Shown in pieces: positions 52,460 to 61,124 of a stretch of 64,000 nt of DNA; within the stretch, counting starts at the first letter, position 1; each line of letters begins with the position of its first letter. Location of the stretch: the NCBI RefSeq assembly GCF_041821085.1, contig NZ_JBGUAZ010000004.1:1-64000 (forward strand). Reading direction: 5' to 3'. A program made the translations under genes and the position numbers. Origin of the DNA: Natrinema sp. HArc-T2 (lineage in GTDB: Archaea; Halobacteriota; Halobacteria; Halobacteriales; Natrialbaceae). A model generated the notes under the pieces. That model saw only the letters and a program-made list of their open reading frames with translations, did not search any database and was not told where the DNA came from.

Positions 52460-53029
52460 TTATTCACCTGCGGTCGCTTCGCGTTTCTTGCGTTCCTCTT
52501 CGAGCCACTCGTGTTTGCCGAGGCCGGGCTGTTTCGCGGTGAGCCCGATCTTCGAGTCACGCGGGTTGCGCTCGTCGATGCTTTTGGTAACGATGCGAGC
52601 TCGGACGGCGTCGTCGACGCCGAGCGCGCGGTCGGACTCGTTCGAGGAAAGCCGCTGGTTCTCGGCGTCGAACGCCAGATACTCGTCGCTGATCTGGGAG
52701 ACGTGGAGCAGCCCGTCGACGGGACCGATGCCGACGAAGGCGCCGAATTCGACGACTTCGACGACGGTGCCGTCGACGACTTCCTGCATCTCTGGATCGA
52801 ACGTCACCGCGTCGAACTCTGCTTCGTAGTAGACGCCCGGCCGGTTCGGGAGCACTGCCCCCTCACCGATGTCGAGGACCTCGGTGACGGAGACGACGCT
52901 CCCGACTTCTTCGTCCATCCGTCCCTCGAGTTTGTCCTGGAGCAGTCGCTTGACCAACCCCGGCGACACGTCGCCGAGCTCTTCCGGCGGTACTTCTACC
53001 GTATCCTTCAATCTAACCCGTTTGTACAT
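52460..53029 (-). CDS. rpo7: DNA-directed RNA polymerase subunit Rpo7 (RpoE')
   Basis: 189 aa. N-terminal RNP-like domain MYKRVRLKDTVEVPPEELG and C-terminal S1 domain GTVVEVVEFGAFVGIGPVDGLLHVSQISDEYL. It forms the RNA polymerase stalk with Rpo4. The ATG at 53029 directly abuts the stop codon of the PIN-domain gene. Member of the aIF2g operon. Confidence 0.96.
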   Translation of the reverse strand: MYKRVRLKDTVEVPPEELGDVSPGLVKRLLQDKLEGRMDEEVGSVVSVTEVLDIGEGAVLPNRPGVYYEAEFDAVTFDPEMQEVVDGTVVEVVEFGAFVGIGPVDGLLHVSQISDEYLAFDAENQRLSSNESDRALGVDDAVRARIVTKSIDERNPRDSKIGLTAKQPGLGKHEWLEEERKKREATAGE

Positions 53030-53422
53030 CTATGGTTGAGTGATCGCTAACTTGTTTCTCCCGCGTAATGCAATTACCGGTCTGCCCACTTCGAGCACCC
53101 GGTCGCGCAGCGGGCGGTCGTTCGTGACGACGTAGTCGACGACGCCCTCGCGGGCGAGTTCGACCAGCGCGTCGTCAGCGTACGATGCCTCCGTGTCGAC
53201 GGCGAGACAGCGTTCGGTCGCCAGGTCGTGACCCACGTTTGCGGCTGTTCCCTCCTGACCGCCTTTCTCGGAGAGGCGACGGAGTTCTTCGAGGACGGCC
53301 TGTGGGATCGTCGGCTCGTAGGCGTCTAAGAGCCGCTCGAGTTCGTCGAACAACCGAACGTCGAGTTCGACCGGCATCATCAACGCGCTCGTATCGAGGG
53401 CGACCTGCGTCCGATCGCTCAT
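53030..53422 (-). CDS. PIN-domain protein, Fcf1/Utp24-like nuclease
   Basis: 130 aa. PIN acidic residues in ALDTSALMMPVE, EELRRL, VDTEASYADDALVE and YVVTNDRPLRDRVLEVGRPVIAL. This is the archaeal FCF1-like form, presumably involved in rRNA processing; no antitoxin gene is adjacent, and the position inside a translation/transcription operon argues against a VapC toxin. One bp separates it from the aIF2g gene. Confidence 0.9.
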   Translation of the reverse strand: MSDRTQVALDTSALMMPVELDVRLFDELERLLDAYEPTIPQAVLEELRRLSEKGGQEGTAANVGHDLATERCLAVDTEASYADDALVELAREGVVDYVVTNDRPLRDRVLEVGRPVIALRGRNKLAITQP

Positions 53423-53423
53423 C

Positions 53424-54656
53424 TCAGTCCGTCAGCGTTCCCAGTCCGATCAGCCGCCAGCGCGCACCGATACGGCGGTTGATCGCGATTTTCGTCCCGG
53501 GATCGGCGGCGACGGGCCGTTTGAGGTTGACCTCGCACTCGCCTTCGCGGGCGCTGGTGACGGCGCCGACGGTCGTTGCCGTACCGACGGTCATCATCAG
53601 CGGTTCGCCGGTGCTGATCTCGTCGACCGTCTCGCCACTCTCGGCGCCGACGACCCGCTCGAGCAGGTCGACTTCCATGGTGAACTGCTCCCACGTCGGC
53701 GGGAGCGTGCCCGGTGGCCCGGCCATACGGCCTGCCAGCGCGTCACCCTTGGTAAACGAGGGATCGAGTCCGGTTCCGACGCCGAGCAGCCCGCCCGGCG
53801 TGACCGTGTCGACCGTTTCGCCGCCAGCCTGCAGCGAGCGGATCGTCGTCTCGATCGGGACGTATTCGGTCTGGCCGCCCTCCTCGACCTCGCGACCGGG
53901 GCGGATCTCGATCTCGTCGCCGACCTCGAGTTCGCCCTGCACTAAGCTGCCGCCGAGGACGCCACCAGAGAGGTCCTGTGCGGTCGTTCCGGGTTTGTTG
54001 ATGTCGAAACTGCGGGCGACGTGCATCCGTGGGTCGGCGTCGGGATCCCGGTCAGGGGTGGGGATCTCCTCTTCGATCGCCTGGATGAGCAGGTCGAGGT
54101 TGACCTCCTGGCCCGCGGAGACGGGGACGATCGGGGCGTCTTCGGCGACCGTGCCTGCGACGAACTCCTTGATCTGTTCGTAGTTGTCCCGGGCCGTATC
54201 GGCGTCGACGAGATCGACCTTGTTCTGAGCGATGACGATGTTGTCGATGCCGATGATGTCGAGCGCCATCAGGTGCTCTTCGGTCTGGGGCTGGGGGACG
54301 GGCTCGTTGGCGCTGACGACCAACACCGCGCCGTCCATCAGCGAGGCACCCGAGAGCATCGTCGCCATCAGGGTCTCGTGACCCGGGGCGTCGACGAACG
54401 AGACGGTCCGAAGCGGCTCGCTTTCCGAGCCGTCCGGACACTCCTCTTCGACGGTGTAACATTCGGGTTCGTCCAGTCCCTCACAGTGACGGAACGTGGC
54501 GTCGGCGTAGCCGAGTCGAATGGAGATGCCGCGTTTCATCTCCTCTGAGTGCTGGTCCGTCCACGAGCCGCTGAGGGCTTGCACCAGCGTCGTCTTGCCG
54601 TGGTCGACGTGGCCGACGAGCCCGATGTTCACCTCCGGTTGTCGATTTCCTACCAT
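53424..54656 (-). CDS. eif2g: Translation initiation factor aIF2 subunit gamma
   Basis: 410-aa GTPase of the aIF2 complex that brings initiator tRNA to the ribosome. P-loop [10 protein letters not shown], switch 2 [14 protein letters not shown], guanine motif QNKVDLVD, then domains II/III with [19 protein letters not shown] Cys-containing insert ([18 protein letters not shown]) forms the zinc knuckle usual in this family. First gene of the operon. A T-rich box near 54695-54710 suggests a short 5' leader. Confidence 0.97.
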   Translation of the reverse strand: MVGNRQPEVNIGLVGHVDHGKTTLVQALSGSWTDQHSEEMKRGISIRLGYADATFRHCEGLDEPECYTVEEECPDGSESEPLRTVSFVDAPGHETLMATMLSGASLMDGAVLVVSANEPVPQPQTEEHLMALDIIGIDNIVIAQNKVDLVDADTARDNYEQIKEFVAGTVAEDAPIVPVSAGQEVNLDLLIQAIEEEIPTPDRDPDADPRMHVARSFDINKPGTTAQDLSGGVLGGSLVQGELEVGDEIEIRPGREVEEGGQTEYVPIETTIRSLQAGGETVDTVTPGGLLGVGTGLDPSFTKGDALAGRMAGPPGTLPPTWEQFTMEVDLLERVVGAESGETVDEISTGEPLMMTVGTATTVGAVTSAREGECEVNLKRPVAADPGTKIAINRRIGARWRLIGLGTLTD

Positions 54657-54821
54657 AAGACGATGAGTAATCTTAGGTAGTGATTCCGCTGTGCGCTTGA
54701 TAAAGGTTGCGAGCTATGCTTTCGACTCCGCCGCTCGTGGCGCCTCGAGTCCAGTTCACAGACGCCACTCACGAGTCGTCGTCCCCGACGGCCTTTTTCG
54801 CGGCCACCCCGTATCGGACCT

Positions 54822-55814
54822 GTGTCCGAGTTCGCGTTCGAACTCGAGCTCTGTGCCCACCTCGAGTCACGCCGAGAGGGAATCCTCGCCCGCCAGCTCG
54901 GCGCGAGCGTCGCCGAACCCGGCGGCCGCATCCTCGATATCGTCTGCGTCGAGCCCGGCCCCGCGTTCGACGAGCGCGTCGCGATCACGAGCGAGTCGAT
55001 CCCCGACGCGGCCATCGCCTCGGCGGTCGGCACCGGCCGGGCCCGCTACTGGAAAGACGCGTTCGACTGTCACCCCGAGCGGGCGCGACGTGCCGTCGAC
55101 CGGGCGCTCGAACTCGACTTCTTCGAACGCGATCACACCGCCAGTGCGGCTGCCAATCGCGAGTACGTCCGCCAGACCACTCGGTATCCCGAATGGTACG
55201 GCCGGCTCGTCGGCATCGAGAACAAACCCGATCTGGACCGGCCGGGCGACCTCGAGGCCCAACTGCGAACGGACGCCAGCCTCGCCGTCGTCGACGCGGT
55301 CGTGCTCGCGACCGAGAGCTACGTGACCCGCGCCCATCTGCACCGCCTCCCCGACGAAGTCGGCGTCTGGCGGGTCCATCGCGACGACGCGAACGGGACA
55401 CTCGAGATTGAGGTGATCCGCGAGCCGGCGTCACTGCCGGTCGACGAGCCCGGAATCGAGCCCCTCGAGACCCATCCCGGTCGCACCGAGATCGAGGTCG
55501 TGGCCCCCGAGGCGAAGGCACGAGCGCGCCGGCGGCTCGCCGAACGTGCCTACGGCAAGGGCTGGCGAACGTACGGATTTCCCGCGTGTGAGGCCTGCCA
55601 GCCGACCGACATCGACGGTGCGACGCTGCCGTACTGTGGGTGGGCAGACCGAATCGTCGACGCCGCGGCGGAGTGTGGCCCCTCGTGTCCGGGCTACGAA
55701 CAGGCAACGGCCCCTGCGGTCGATCTCGAGGCCGAACGTGACCGAGAGACGGCGTGGGAAGCCGATCCAGACGGGACCCGTCGACGACAGGCCGGGCTCG
55801 ACCGGTTCGGATGA
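54822..55814 (+). CDS. DUF5787-like protein with nuclease-like core and Cys cluster
   Basis: 330 aa, GTG start at 54822 (MSEFAFELELCAHLESRR). The N-terminal part resembles a PD-(D/E)XK core: Asp39 in GRILDIVCVEP, then WYGRLVGIENKPDL with Glu133 and Lys135, then QLRTDASLAVVDAVVLAT (Gln147). The C-terminus has five cysteines (Cys256, Cys259, Cys272, Cys285, Cys289), reminiscent of the Fe-S cluster that closes Cas4/AddB-type nucleases. DUF5787 is recalled. Function unproven. Divergent from aIF2g. Confidence 0.68.
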   Translation: MSEFAFELELCAHLESRREGILARQLGASVAEPGGRILDIVCVEPGPAFDERVAITSESIPDAAIASAVGTGRARYWKDAFDCHPERARRAVDRALELDFFERDHTASAAANREYVRQTTRYPEWYGRLVGIENKPDLDRPGDLEAQLRTDASLAVVDAVVLATESYVTRAHLHRLPDEVGVWRVHRDDANGTLEIEVIREPASLPVDEPGIEPLETHPGRTEIEVVAPEAKARARRRLAERAYGKGWRTYGFPACEACQPTDIDGATLPYCGWADRIVDAAAECGPSCPGYEQATAPAVDLEAERDRETAWEADPDGTRRRQAGLDRFG

Positions 55815-55851
55815 GAGCCGCACCCGCCAGCGCACAGCACGTATCAGGCCC

Positions 55852-56676
55852 TTACAAGACGTACTCCTCGCCGTCGACAGCCAGTGGCTCCTCGAATGCC
55901 TCGTCGGCAGGATAGTAGTGGGCGAGGTGGACGAGCCGCGTGCGGTCGGCGTTCAGCTCCTCGGCCATCGCGAGGGCACCCTCACGCGTCATGTGTTTGG
56001 TCCCGAACGTCCGGGGAGTCCCTTCGGCATCCTCGTGGCGACCGCCGATCGGATGGTACTCACAGAGGTCGGCGGGGACGATCCCGTCGGCCAGCAACAG
56101 GTCGGGATCGGCCAGTACCTCGCGGGACGTCTCGGGGATGTCGTAGCTCGTATCGCCCGTGATCGACAGCGCCGCTCCCGTCACGGGGTCCTCGACGCGG
56201 AGTCCGTAACAGACCAGCGGCGGGTGGTCGACCGGAACCAGCGTCACCTCGAGCCCACAGACCGAGACCGGCTCGAGCGGCGTCGTCGGGACCACGGTCA
56301 GCGGGTCGAGGTAGTGGTAGTCGTCGTCGACGGTCTCGGCGACGCTCTTGCCGGTCTTGGGATCGGTCTCGTCGGCTGCATATACCTCGAGCGAGTCGAG
56401 CACGCGGAACACGTTGCCCAGCCCGTCGAGATGATCAAAGTGGACGTGCGTGATCACGGCGGCGTCAGGCAACGACACGTCGTCGCGGAGGAACTGGTAG
56501 CGAAAGTCGGGGCTGAAGTCGATCAGCAGCGACTCGTCGACGCGCTCGTTTTCGATGTGGACCGAGAACCGCGTGCGCTCGAGGTCGCGTTCGCGTGCCG
56601 CTGTGCAGGTGTCACAGTCACAGCCGACGGTCGGCGTGCCGGTCGTATCGCCGGTTCCTAGCAGCGTCACTCGCAT
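55852..56676 (-). CDS. PhnP-like MBL-fold metallohydrolase
   Basis: 274 aa. Begins MRVTLLGTGDTTGTPTVGCDCDTCT, with the CxCxxC zinc site typical of PhnP; MBL motif THVHFDHLDG; SITGDTSYD with the metal Asp; and HLAHYYPADEA. Probably a cyclic phosphodiesterase. No phosphonate genes are nearby, so the natural substrate is unknown. It lies at the 3' side of the DUF5787-like gene, convergent with it. Confidence 0.88.
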   Translation of the reverse strand: MRVTLLGTGDTTGTPTVGCDCDTCTAARERDLERTRFSVHIENERVDESLLIDFSPDFRYQFLRDDVSLPDAAVITHVHFDHLDGLGNVFRVLDSLEVYAADETDPKTGKSVAETVDDDYHYLDPLTVVPTTPLEPVSVCGLEVTLVPVDHPPLVCYGLRVEDPVTGAALSITGDTSYDIPETSREVLADPDLLLADGIVPADLCEYHPIGGRHEDAEGTPRTFGTKHMTREGALAMAEELNADRTRLVHLAHYYPADEAFEEPLAVDGEEYVL

Positions 56677-56739
56677 CGGTCGCTCGTCCCTCCACGACTC
56701 GCTCGAGACCGACGCGGTGCCGGAATGGTGGCAACGGCC

Positions 56740-57069
56740 CTACACATACGCTCGCCCTTCCTCGAGCGCCGTCCGGACGAATGGGTGGTCCGCGTTCGCG
56801 TCGATCCGCTCGGCGGGCAACACGTACACCGAGATGACGACGCCGTGCTCTATCCCGACGGTCTCGGCTTCGGCCTCGAGGGCGCGTTCGGTTTCCGGAT
56901 CGTCGTCCTCGAGCACGACCAGTATCTCGACCTCGGTGTGGACGCCGCGGTCGTCGCCGCGGACGGCATCCCCGAACGCGACGAGCTGCCGGATCGACTC
57001 GCCGTGGGCCGCCTCGGCCCGGCTGGTGAACGCCGCCGCAGCGTCGTCCTGTGGCGCTCCATCGCTCAT
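56740..57069 (-). CDS. Nucleotidyltransferase-fold protein with altered catalytic motif
   Basis: 109 aa beginning MSDGAPQDDAAAAF. The sequence VAFGDAVRGDDRGVHTEVEILVVLED aligns with the minimal nucleotidyltransferase motif GSxARG..SDxDLLV, but Ser is replaced by Asp and the catalytic Asp-x-Asp by Glu-x-Glu (TEVEIL). It may be inactive or use Glu as ligand. No HEPN partner is adjacent. ATG 57069 leaves the conserved N-terminus; an upstream in-frame ATG at 57123 is less likely. Confidence 0.7.
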   Translation of the reverse strand: MSDGAPQDDAAAAFTSRAEAAHGESIRQLVAFGDAVRGDDRGVHTEVEILVVLEDDDPETERALEAEAETVGIEHGVVISVYVLPAERIDANADHPFVRTALEEGRAYV

Positions 57070-57206
57070 ACCCCCTGATAGGAACCCGTCGCATAAAGGG
57101 TATACTGTTACCGGACGGCGCACGGGGTCGGACCTGGGTAAGCCGCACGGACGATGTCACGGCCATCTCGAGAAGCTATTTAGGCTGCGCCGGAAACGTG
57201 GCGGAT

Positions 57207-58292
57207 ATGTACGATTTCGTCGTCGTTGGCGTGGGGCCGCCGGGCGCGCGGTTTGCCCGCCGGGCTGCCGAGGACGGCTACGACGTGCTCGCCCTCGAGA
57301 AAGGACAAATTGGCGAGCCACTGGCCTGTTCGGGCCACGTGAGTACCGATATCTGGGAGTTCACGGGGGCAGGCGCTCGGGAGGCGCTGTTTCAAAACAA
57401 AATCTACGGCGCACGCTTTCACGTCGGTGGCCCCCGAAGTGACGCCTACCCGTTTTACAAACAGGAGGTCGCCTCGAACGTTATCGACCGCGTCGGGCTG
57501 GATCGCCACCTCGCTGACGTCGCTCGGGAGGCGGGTGCGGACGTCCGTGAGGACCATACCGTCACCAGCGTCACCGAACACCACGATCGCGTCGAGATCG
57601 TCGCGAACGGCCCCGACGGCGTCGTCGAGTTCGAGGCGAAGCTGGTCGCCGGCTGTGACGGGCCGCGCTCGCGAGTGCGGGACGAACTCGGCCTTCCCCA
57701 GCCCGACGAGTTCCTCCACGGCGTGCTCGCCTTTTCGGAGGAGGACGACCACCAGGATTTCGTCGACGTGCATCTGACGCCGCCGACGTTTTTCGCGTGG
57801 CGGATTCCTCGCGGCGAGGCCGGTGTCGAGTACGGACTGGCAGCCCCGCCGGGCGTACAGGTGACCAAACACTTCGAGGACCTGATCGACGGCTACGAGG
57901 TCGATGTCTCCCATCGGTGTTCGGGCGCGATCCCAATCGGCCCACCGGACCGGGTGACCTCCCGGCGTGCCTTCCTGATCGGCGACGCGGCCGCCCAGAC
58001 CAAGCCCTTCACCGGCGGCGGCATTCTCTACGGCATGACCAGCGCCGACCACGCCGCCCGTGAGATCGACCCCGACCAACCGACTACGCTCGCGGCCTAC
58101 GAACGCGCCTGGCGCGAGGATCTCGAGCGCGAACAGCAACTCGGTCACTGGATTCGGCGTGCCTACTCGCTGCCCGAGCCGGTCCAGCGGCTCGGATTGG
58201 GGGCGCTATCGGGTGAGATCGGCGTCCACATGGACCGGCCGACGTCGCTGCTCTCGCTCGACCACCTCAAGGCGGTGCTCCCCGGACGCTGA
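57207..58292 (+). CDS. Geranylgeranyl reductase family FAD-dependent oxidoreductase
   Basis: 361 aa. Begins MYDFVVVGVGPPGARFARRAAEDGYDVLALEKG, an FAD dinucleotide-binding fold, followed by LACSGHVS (the family cysteine loop), KLVAGCDGPRSRVRDELG and RRAFLIGDAAAQTKPFTGGGILYGM. Members reduce double bonds of geranylgeranyl chains in archaeal lipids. Haloarchaea carry several paralogues, so the exact substrate is unresolved. ATG 57207 directly starts the Rossmann motif; an in-frame upstream ATG at 57051 is rejected. Confidence 0.86.
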   Translation: MYDFVVVGVGPPGARFARRAAEDGYDVLALEKGQIGEPLACSGHVSTDIWEFTGAGAREALFQNKIYGARFHVGGPRSDAYPFYKQEVASNVIDRVGLDRHLADVAREAGADVREDHTVTSVTEHHDRVEIVANGPDGVVEFEAKLVAGCDGPRSRVRDELGLPQPDEFLHGVLAFSEEDDHQDFVDVHLTPPTFFAWRIPRGEAGVEYGLAAPPGVQVTKHFEDLIDGYEVDVSHRCSGAIPIGPPDRVTSRRAFLIGDAAAQTKPFTGGGILYGMTSADHAAREIDPDQPTTLAAYERAWREDLEREQQLGHWIRRAYSLPEPVQRLGLGALSGEIGVHMDRPTSLLSLDHLKAVLPGR

Positions 58293-58339
58293 GCGGGTGG
58301 CCCGCTGTCAGGCTCACGGCCCTCGAGACGGGGCCGTAT

Positions 58340-59713
58340 TCAGATGTCACGCGAAACCCGAAGCGGCCCATCCTGAACGTCGGTTTCCTGCCCGTTGGCA
58401 GTGTCTCCCTGCTCGGTACGCCCCCGCTGTTCGGCGACGACGTACTGGACCTCGACGACGATCGGATCGTCAGTGTGGGGACTGATCTCCCTGTAGAGGT
58501 GGTCGGCGAGTCCCGGTTCCGGACCTGGGTTCTGACTCGAGACCGTGACGATGACCCTGTCGACCGACTGAATCGGATAGTTGCCGTCGAGTTCGATCAC
58601 GATGTCTTCGATCTCGAATTCCTCGTATCGGGGGTCCGTGAGAACATCCTCGACCTCCGCTTCGGTGGCCGACTCGAGTTCGGTCGTATGAAAGTCGAGC
58701 AGGGTGACGCTGGCGAGTGGCACAGCTAGCACCAGCAACCCGACCCCGAAGATCGCCGCGTAGGTGTAGGTCGGGGTTCGTGTAGGTGAGACCTCGAACA
58801 GCCCCTGTGGGCGGTAGCCGGCGACCCACAGCGTCGCCAGTGCGGCCAGATTGACCGACAGGAGGTTGACGATCACGAGGACGGCAGCACCGGTCGCCGC
58901 GCCCGACATCCCCCAGGCGACCGTGATCCCGACCGCAGCGGAGGGCGGAATGAGTGCTGCGGCGATCATGACGCCGACGATGGCTTCGGAAAAGCCCCGG
59001 GTGAGACTCAGGATGCCGGCGATCCCGGCACCCAGCGCGACCGCCAGCGAAAACAGGTTCGGCGCGACCCGCTCCTCGAGTTCCGTAGCGACGACGATGT
59101 CGACCCCCGCGGGCTCGAGGCCGGCCAGTCGGGCAAGCACTGCGAGCGCGATCGAGGCGGCGACTACCAGCGCGACACCGACGAGCTGGTAGCGAAAGCC
59201 GGTCGATGTGAGCCGATCGTCGCCGGTGACGATGCCGATATTGGCCGCGAGCGCGGGGCCGAGCAGCGGCGCGATGACCATCGCACCGATCACGACTGCC
59301 GGCGAATCGGCTAGCAGGCCAGCAGTCGCGACGACAGCACTGATCAATAGCATCGCGGCGTAGATCGGAAACGGGGGCGTGAGTTCGTCGGCTTTCGTCC
59401 GCAGAACCTGTCTCGAGGTGCGCGCACTGGTCTGTCCGCCGTAGCTGTACCGTTCCTGCAGCGTCGCGAACCCCTCCGAGAGGACCGTCTCGGCGTCGAT
59501 CACGACGACACGGGACTCGTCGCCGACACCGGTTCGCTTGAGCCGGTCGAGGAGCGGCTCGACGGCCTGTGTCGGGATCGGAAATCGGACGACAGCGGTG
59601 TACTCCCGACCGCTGGTTTCGTCGCTGACGACGTAATCGACCCCTTCGTCCTCGAGGATATCGAGAACGGCCCGTCGTTTCCCCTCCGGAACCGTAATTT
59701 CCAGATACCGCAT
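58340..59713 (-). CDS. TIGR00341/DUF389 family membrane protein
   Basis: 457 aa. N-terminal soluble ACT-like part of about 110 residues (MRYLEITVPEGKRRAVLDILEDEGVDYVVSDE), then eight or more TM helices with the family stretch SPAVVIGAMVIAPLLGPALAANIGIVTGD and GFSEAIVGVMIAAALIPPSAAVGITVAWG. C-terminal soluble domain of about 120 residues. Function unknown; possibly a channel or transporter. Start MRYLEI at 59713 is preferred over 59734. Confidence 0.9.
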   Translation of the reverse strand: MRYLEITVPEGKRRAVLDILEDEGVDYVVSDETSGREYTAVVRFPIPTQAVEPLLDRLKRTGVGDESRVVVIDAETVLSEGFATLQERYSYGGQTSARTSRQVLRTKADELTPPFPIYAAMLLISAVVATAGLLADSPAVVIGAMVIAPLLGPALAANIGIVTGDDRLTSTGFRYQLVGVALVVAASIALAVLARLAGLEPAGVDIVVATELEERVAPNLFSLAVALGAGIAGILSLTRGFSEAIVGVMIAAALIPPSAAVGITVAWGMSGAATGAAVLVIVNLLSVNLAALATLWVAGYRPQGLFEVSPTRTPTYTYAAIFGVGLLVLAVPLASVTLLDFHTTELESATEAEVEDVLTDPRYEEFEIEDIVIELDGNYPIQSVDRVIVTVSSQNPGPEPGLADHLYREISPHTDDPIVVEVQYVVAEQRGRTEQGDTANGQETDVQDGPLRVSRDI

Positions 59714-59770
59714 ACGGGGGCCACACTCGACCACCCGATAGTACCATGGGCAGCAGTGGACGGGTGCCTC

Positions 59771-59855
59771 TCATACGGTCTGTTGTCACGATGTCCCCGG
59801 TCCGACCGCAGGGCGGTCGCGGGCCCACCGGCACTGACTGATCGGAGTCCGTATC
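59771..59855. repeat. 85-bp palindromic element, copy H
   Basis: Left arm TCATACGGTCTGTTGTCACGA, inner CCGGTCCGACCGC / GCGGGCCCACCGG (imperfect), right arm GATCGGAGTCCGTATCGA. It sits between the DUF389 gene start region and the Bat-like regulator. Confidence 0.78.
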
Positions 59856-59972
59856 GAGCGGTGGTCTCACTCGGGCGATTGCTTGGCGACCCGATCGGTA
59901 CTGGACTATCACCGCACCCGACAGTCAGGCTCACCGCAACAGCGATTTTTACGCGATGGTGGTGTACGACGT

Positions 59973-60635
59973 ATGATGTCGACGATAGCTGACCTCCGGC
60001 TTGCGGCGACGGAGACAGCGCTTGCGACCACGTTCGAGCGCGCACCGGAGGCGACGTTCGAACTCGAGTCTTCGGTATCGAAAACGCGGCCATCGCTGTG
60101 GGTGACCGGTGTCGATCGTGAGACGGTCGATGCTGCGTTCGCAGCCGATCCCTCGGTCGAGCTCGCCGAGTTACTGGTCGAAACGGACTCGCGGCTGCTG
60201 TACGACGTGACCTTTGCCGACGAGACGGGATCGAATCGCCTCTGGGACGAGGTGCTAGCAGACGGCGGCTCACTCCTCGAGGCACGCGCCAGCGACGGCT
60301 GGTGGCAGGTGACGGTTCGCTACCGAACCCGTGATCAGCTTTGTGACACCTACGATCGGCTGGTCGAGCGGGGGATCAACGCCGATCTCCAGCGGATCAC
60401 GGACGTGACCGATGCCGACGGCCACGAGACGCGACTGACGCCCGAACAGCAAGAGGCCCTCGAGGTTGCCCTCGAGCACGGCTACTTCGAGATTCCCCGC
60501 GGTGTGTCGATGGAGGAACTGGCCGGCGAACTGGGTATCTCACATCAGGCGCTGTCCGAGCGGTTCCGCCGCGCCTACGAGACGCTGGTCGATGCCGAAC
60601 TCCAGCCCGCTGGCGAGGAATCACGACCCAACTGA
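59973..60635 (+). CDS. Bat-type helix-turn-helix regulator (HTH_10)
   Basis: 220 aa. N-terminal sensor-like domain of about 150 residues (FERAPEATFELESSVSKTRPSLWVTG) and C-terminal HTH_10 LTPEQQEALEVALEHGYFEIPRGVSMEELAGELGISHQALSERFRRAYETLV, the hallmark of bacterioopsin-activator-like regulators. ATG 59973 or 59976. A T-rich box GATTTTTA at about 59943-59950 gives a leaderless start. Targets unknown. Confidence 0.9.
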   Translation: MMSTIADLRLAATETALATTFERAPEATFELESSVSKTRPSLWVTGVDRETVDAAFAADPSVELAELLVETDSRLLYDVTFADETGSNRLWDEVLADGGSLLEARASDGWWQVTVRYRTRDQLCDTYDRLVERGINADLQRITDVTDADGHETRLTPEQQEALEVALEHGYFEIPRGVSMEELAGELGISHQALSERFRRAYETLVDAELQPAGEESRPN

Positions 60636-60739
60636 TGTCGGTCGGCTGCCGATCGGTCGTGACGGGCGCGAATCGCGAGCTGACGACCGAATGGGAACAC
60701 GGGACAATCATTATTTGGGTGGCTTGCGTTCGGCCCCAT

Positions 60740-61021
60740 ATGGCTGATCTACTTTCAGATGCGGAGATCGACGACCAACTCCCCGAGGAATGGGAGCGCG
60801 AGGACGACGAAATCGTCCGGGTCTACGAGTTCGACGACTACCTCCGCGGCGTCAACTTCGCCCAGATGGTCGGCGAGATCGCCGAAGCACAGTTTCACCA
60901 CCCCGAGATTATCATCCGCTACTCCGGCGTCGAGATCCGGCTGACCTCCCACGAGGCAGGCGGCATCACCGACGACGACATCGAAATGGCGGAACTGATC
61001 GAGTCCGAGCACAACGACTGA
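60740..61021 (+). CDS. Pterin-4-alpha-carbinolamine dehydratase
   Basis: 93 aa. Core motif FHHPEIIIRYSGVEIRLTSHEAGGITDDD with the HHP and GGIT elements of the PCD/DCoH family. Recycles oxidised tetrahydropterin, or acts on other pterins. ATG 60740 chosen over the longer open frame from 60635 because CATTATTT at about 60708-60715 is about 28 nt upstream. The stop codon opens palindromic copy I. Confidence 0.9.
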   Translation: MADLLSDAEIDDQLPEEWEREDDEIVRVYEFDDYLRGVNFAQMVGEIAEAQFHHPEIIIRYSGVEIRLTSHEAGGITDDDIEMAELIESEHND

Positions 61022-61103
61022 TACGGGCTGCTGTCACTGTTTGTCGGTGGGACCGCAGGACTGTCGCGGTCCCACCGGCACTGATTGACGGGAGTCCGTC
61101 TGA
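61019..61103. repeat. 85-bp palindromic element, copy I
   Basis: Begins with the dehydratase TGA (TGATACGGGCTGCTGTCA), inner stem GGTGGGACCGC / GCGGTCCCACC, ends GACGGGAGTCCGTCTGA. Compare copy F, whose stem differs at several positions on both sides. Confidence 0.85.
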
Positions 61104-61124
61104 AACGGACCGCTACCCACAACA

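Noticed and set aside
58290-58343. Possible decayed palindromic element between two convergent stops
   Set aside because: TGAGCGGG...CCGTATTCAG has end-like strings but the length (54 bp) and inner sequence do not fit the family.
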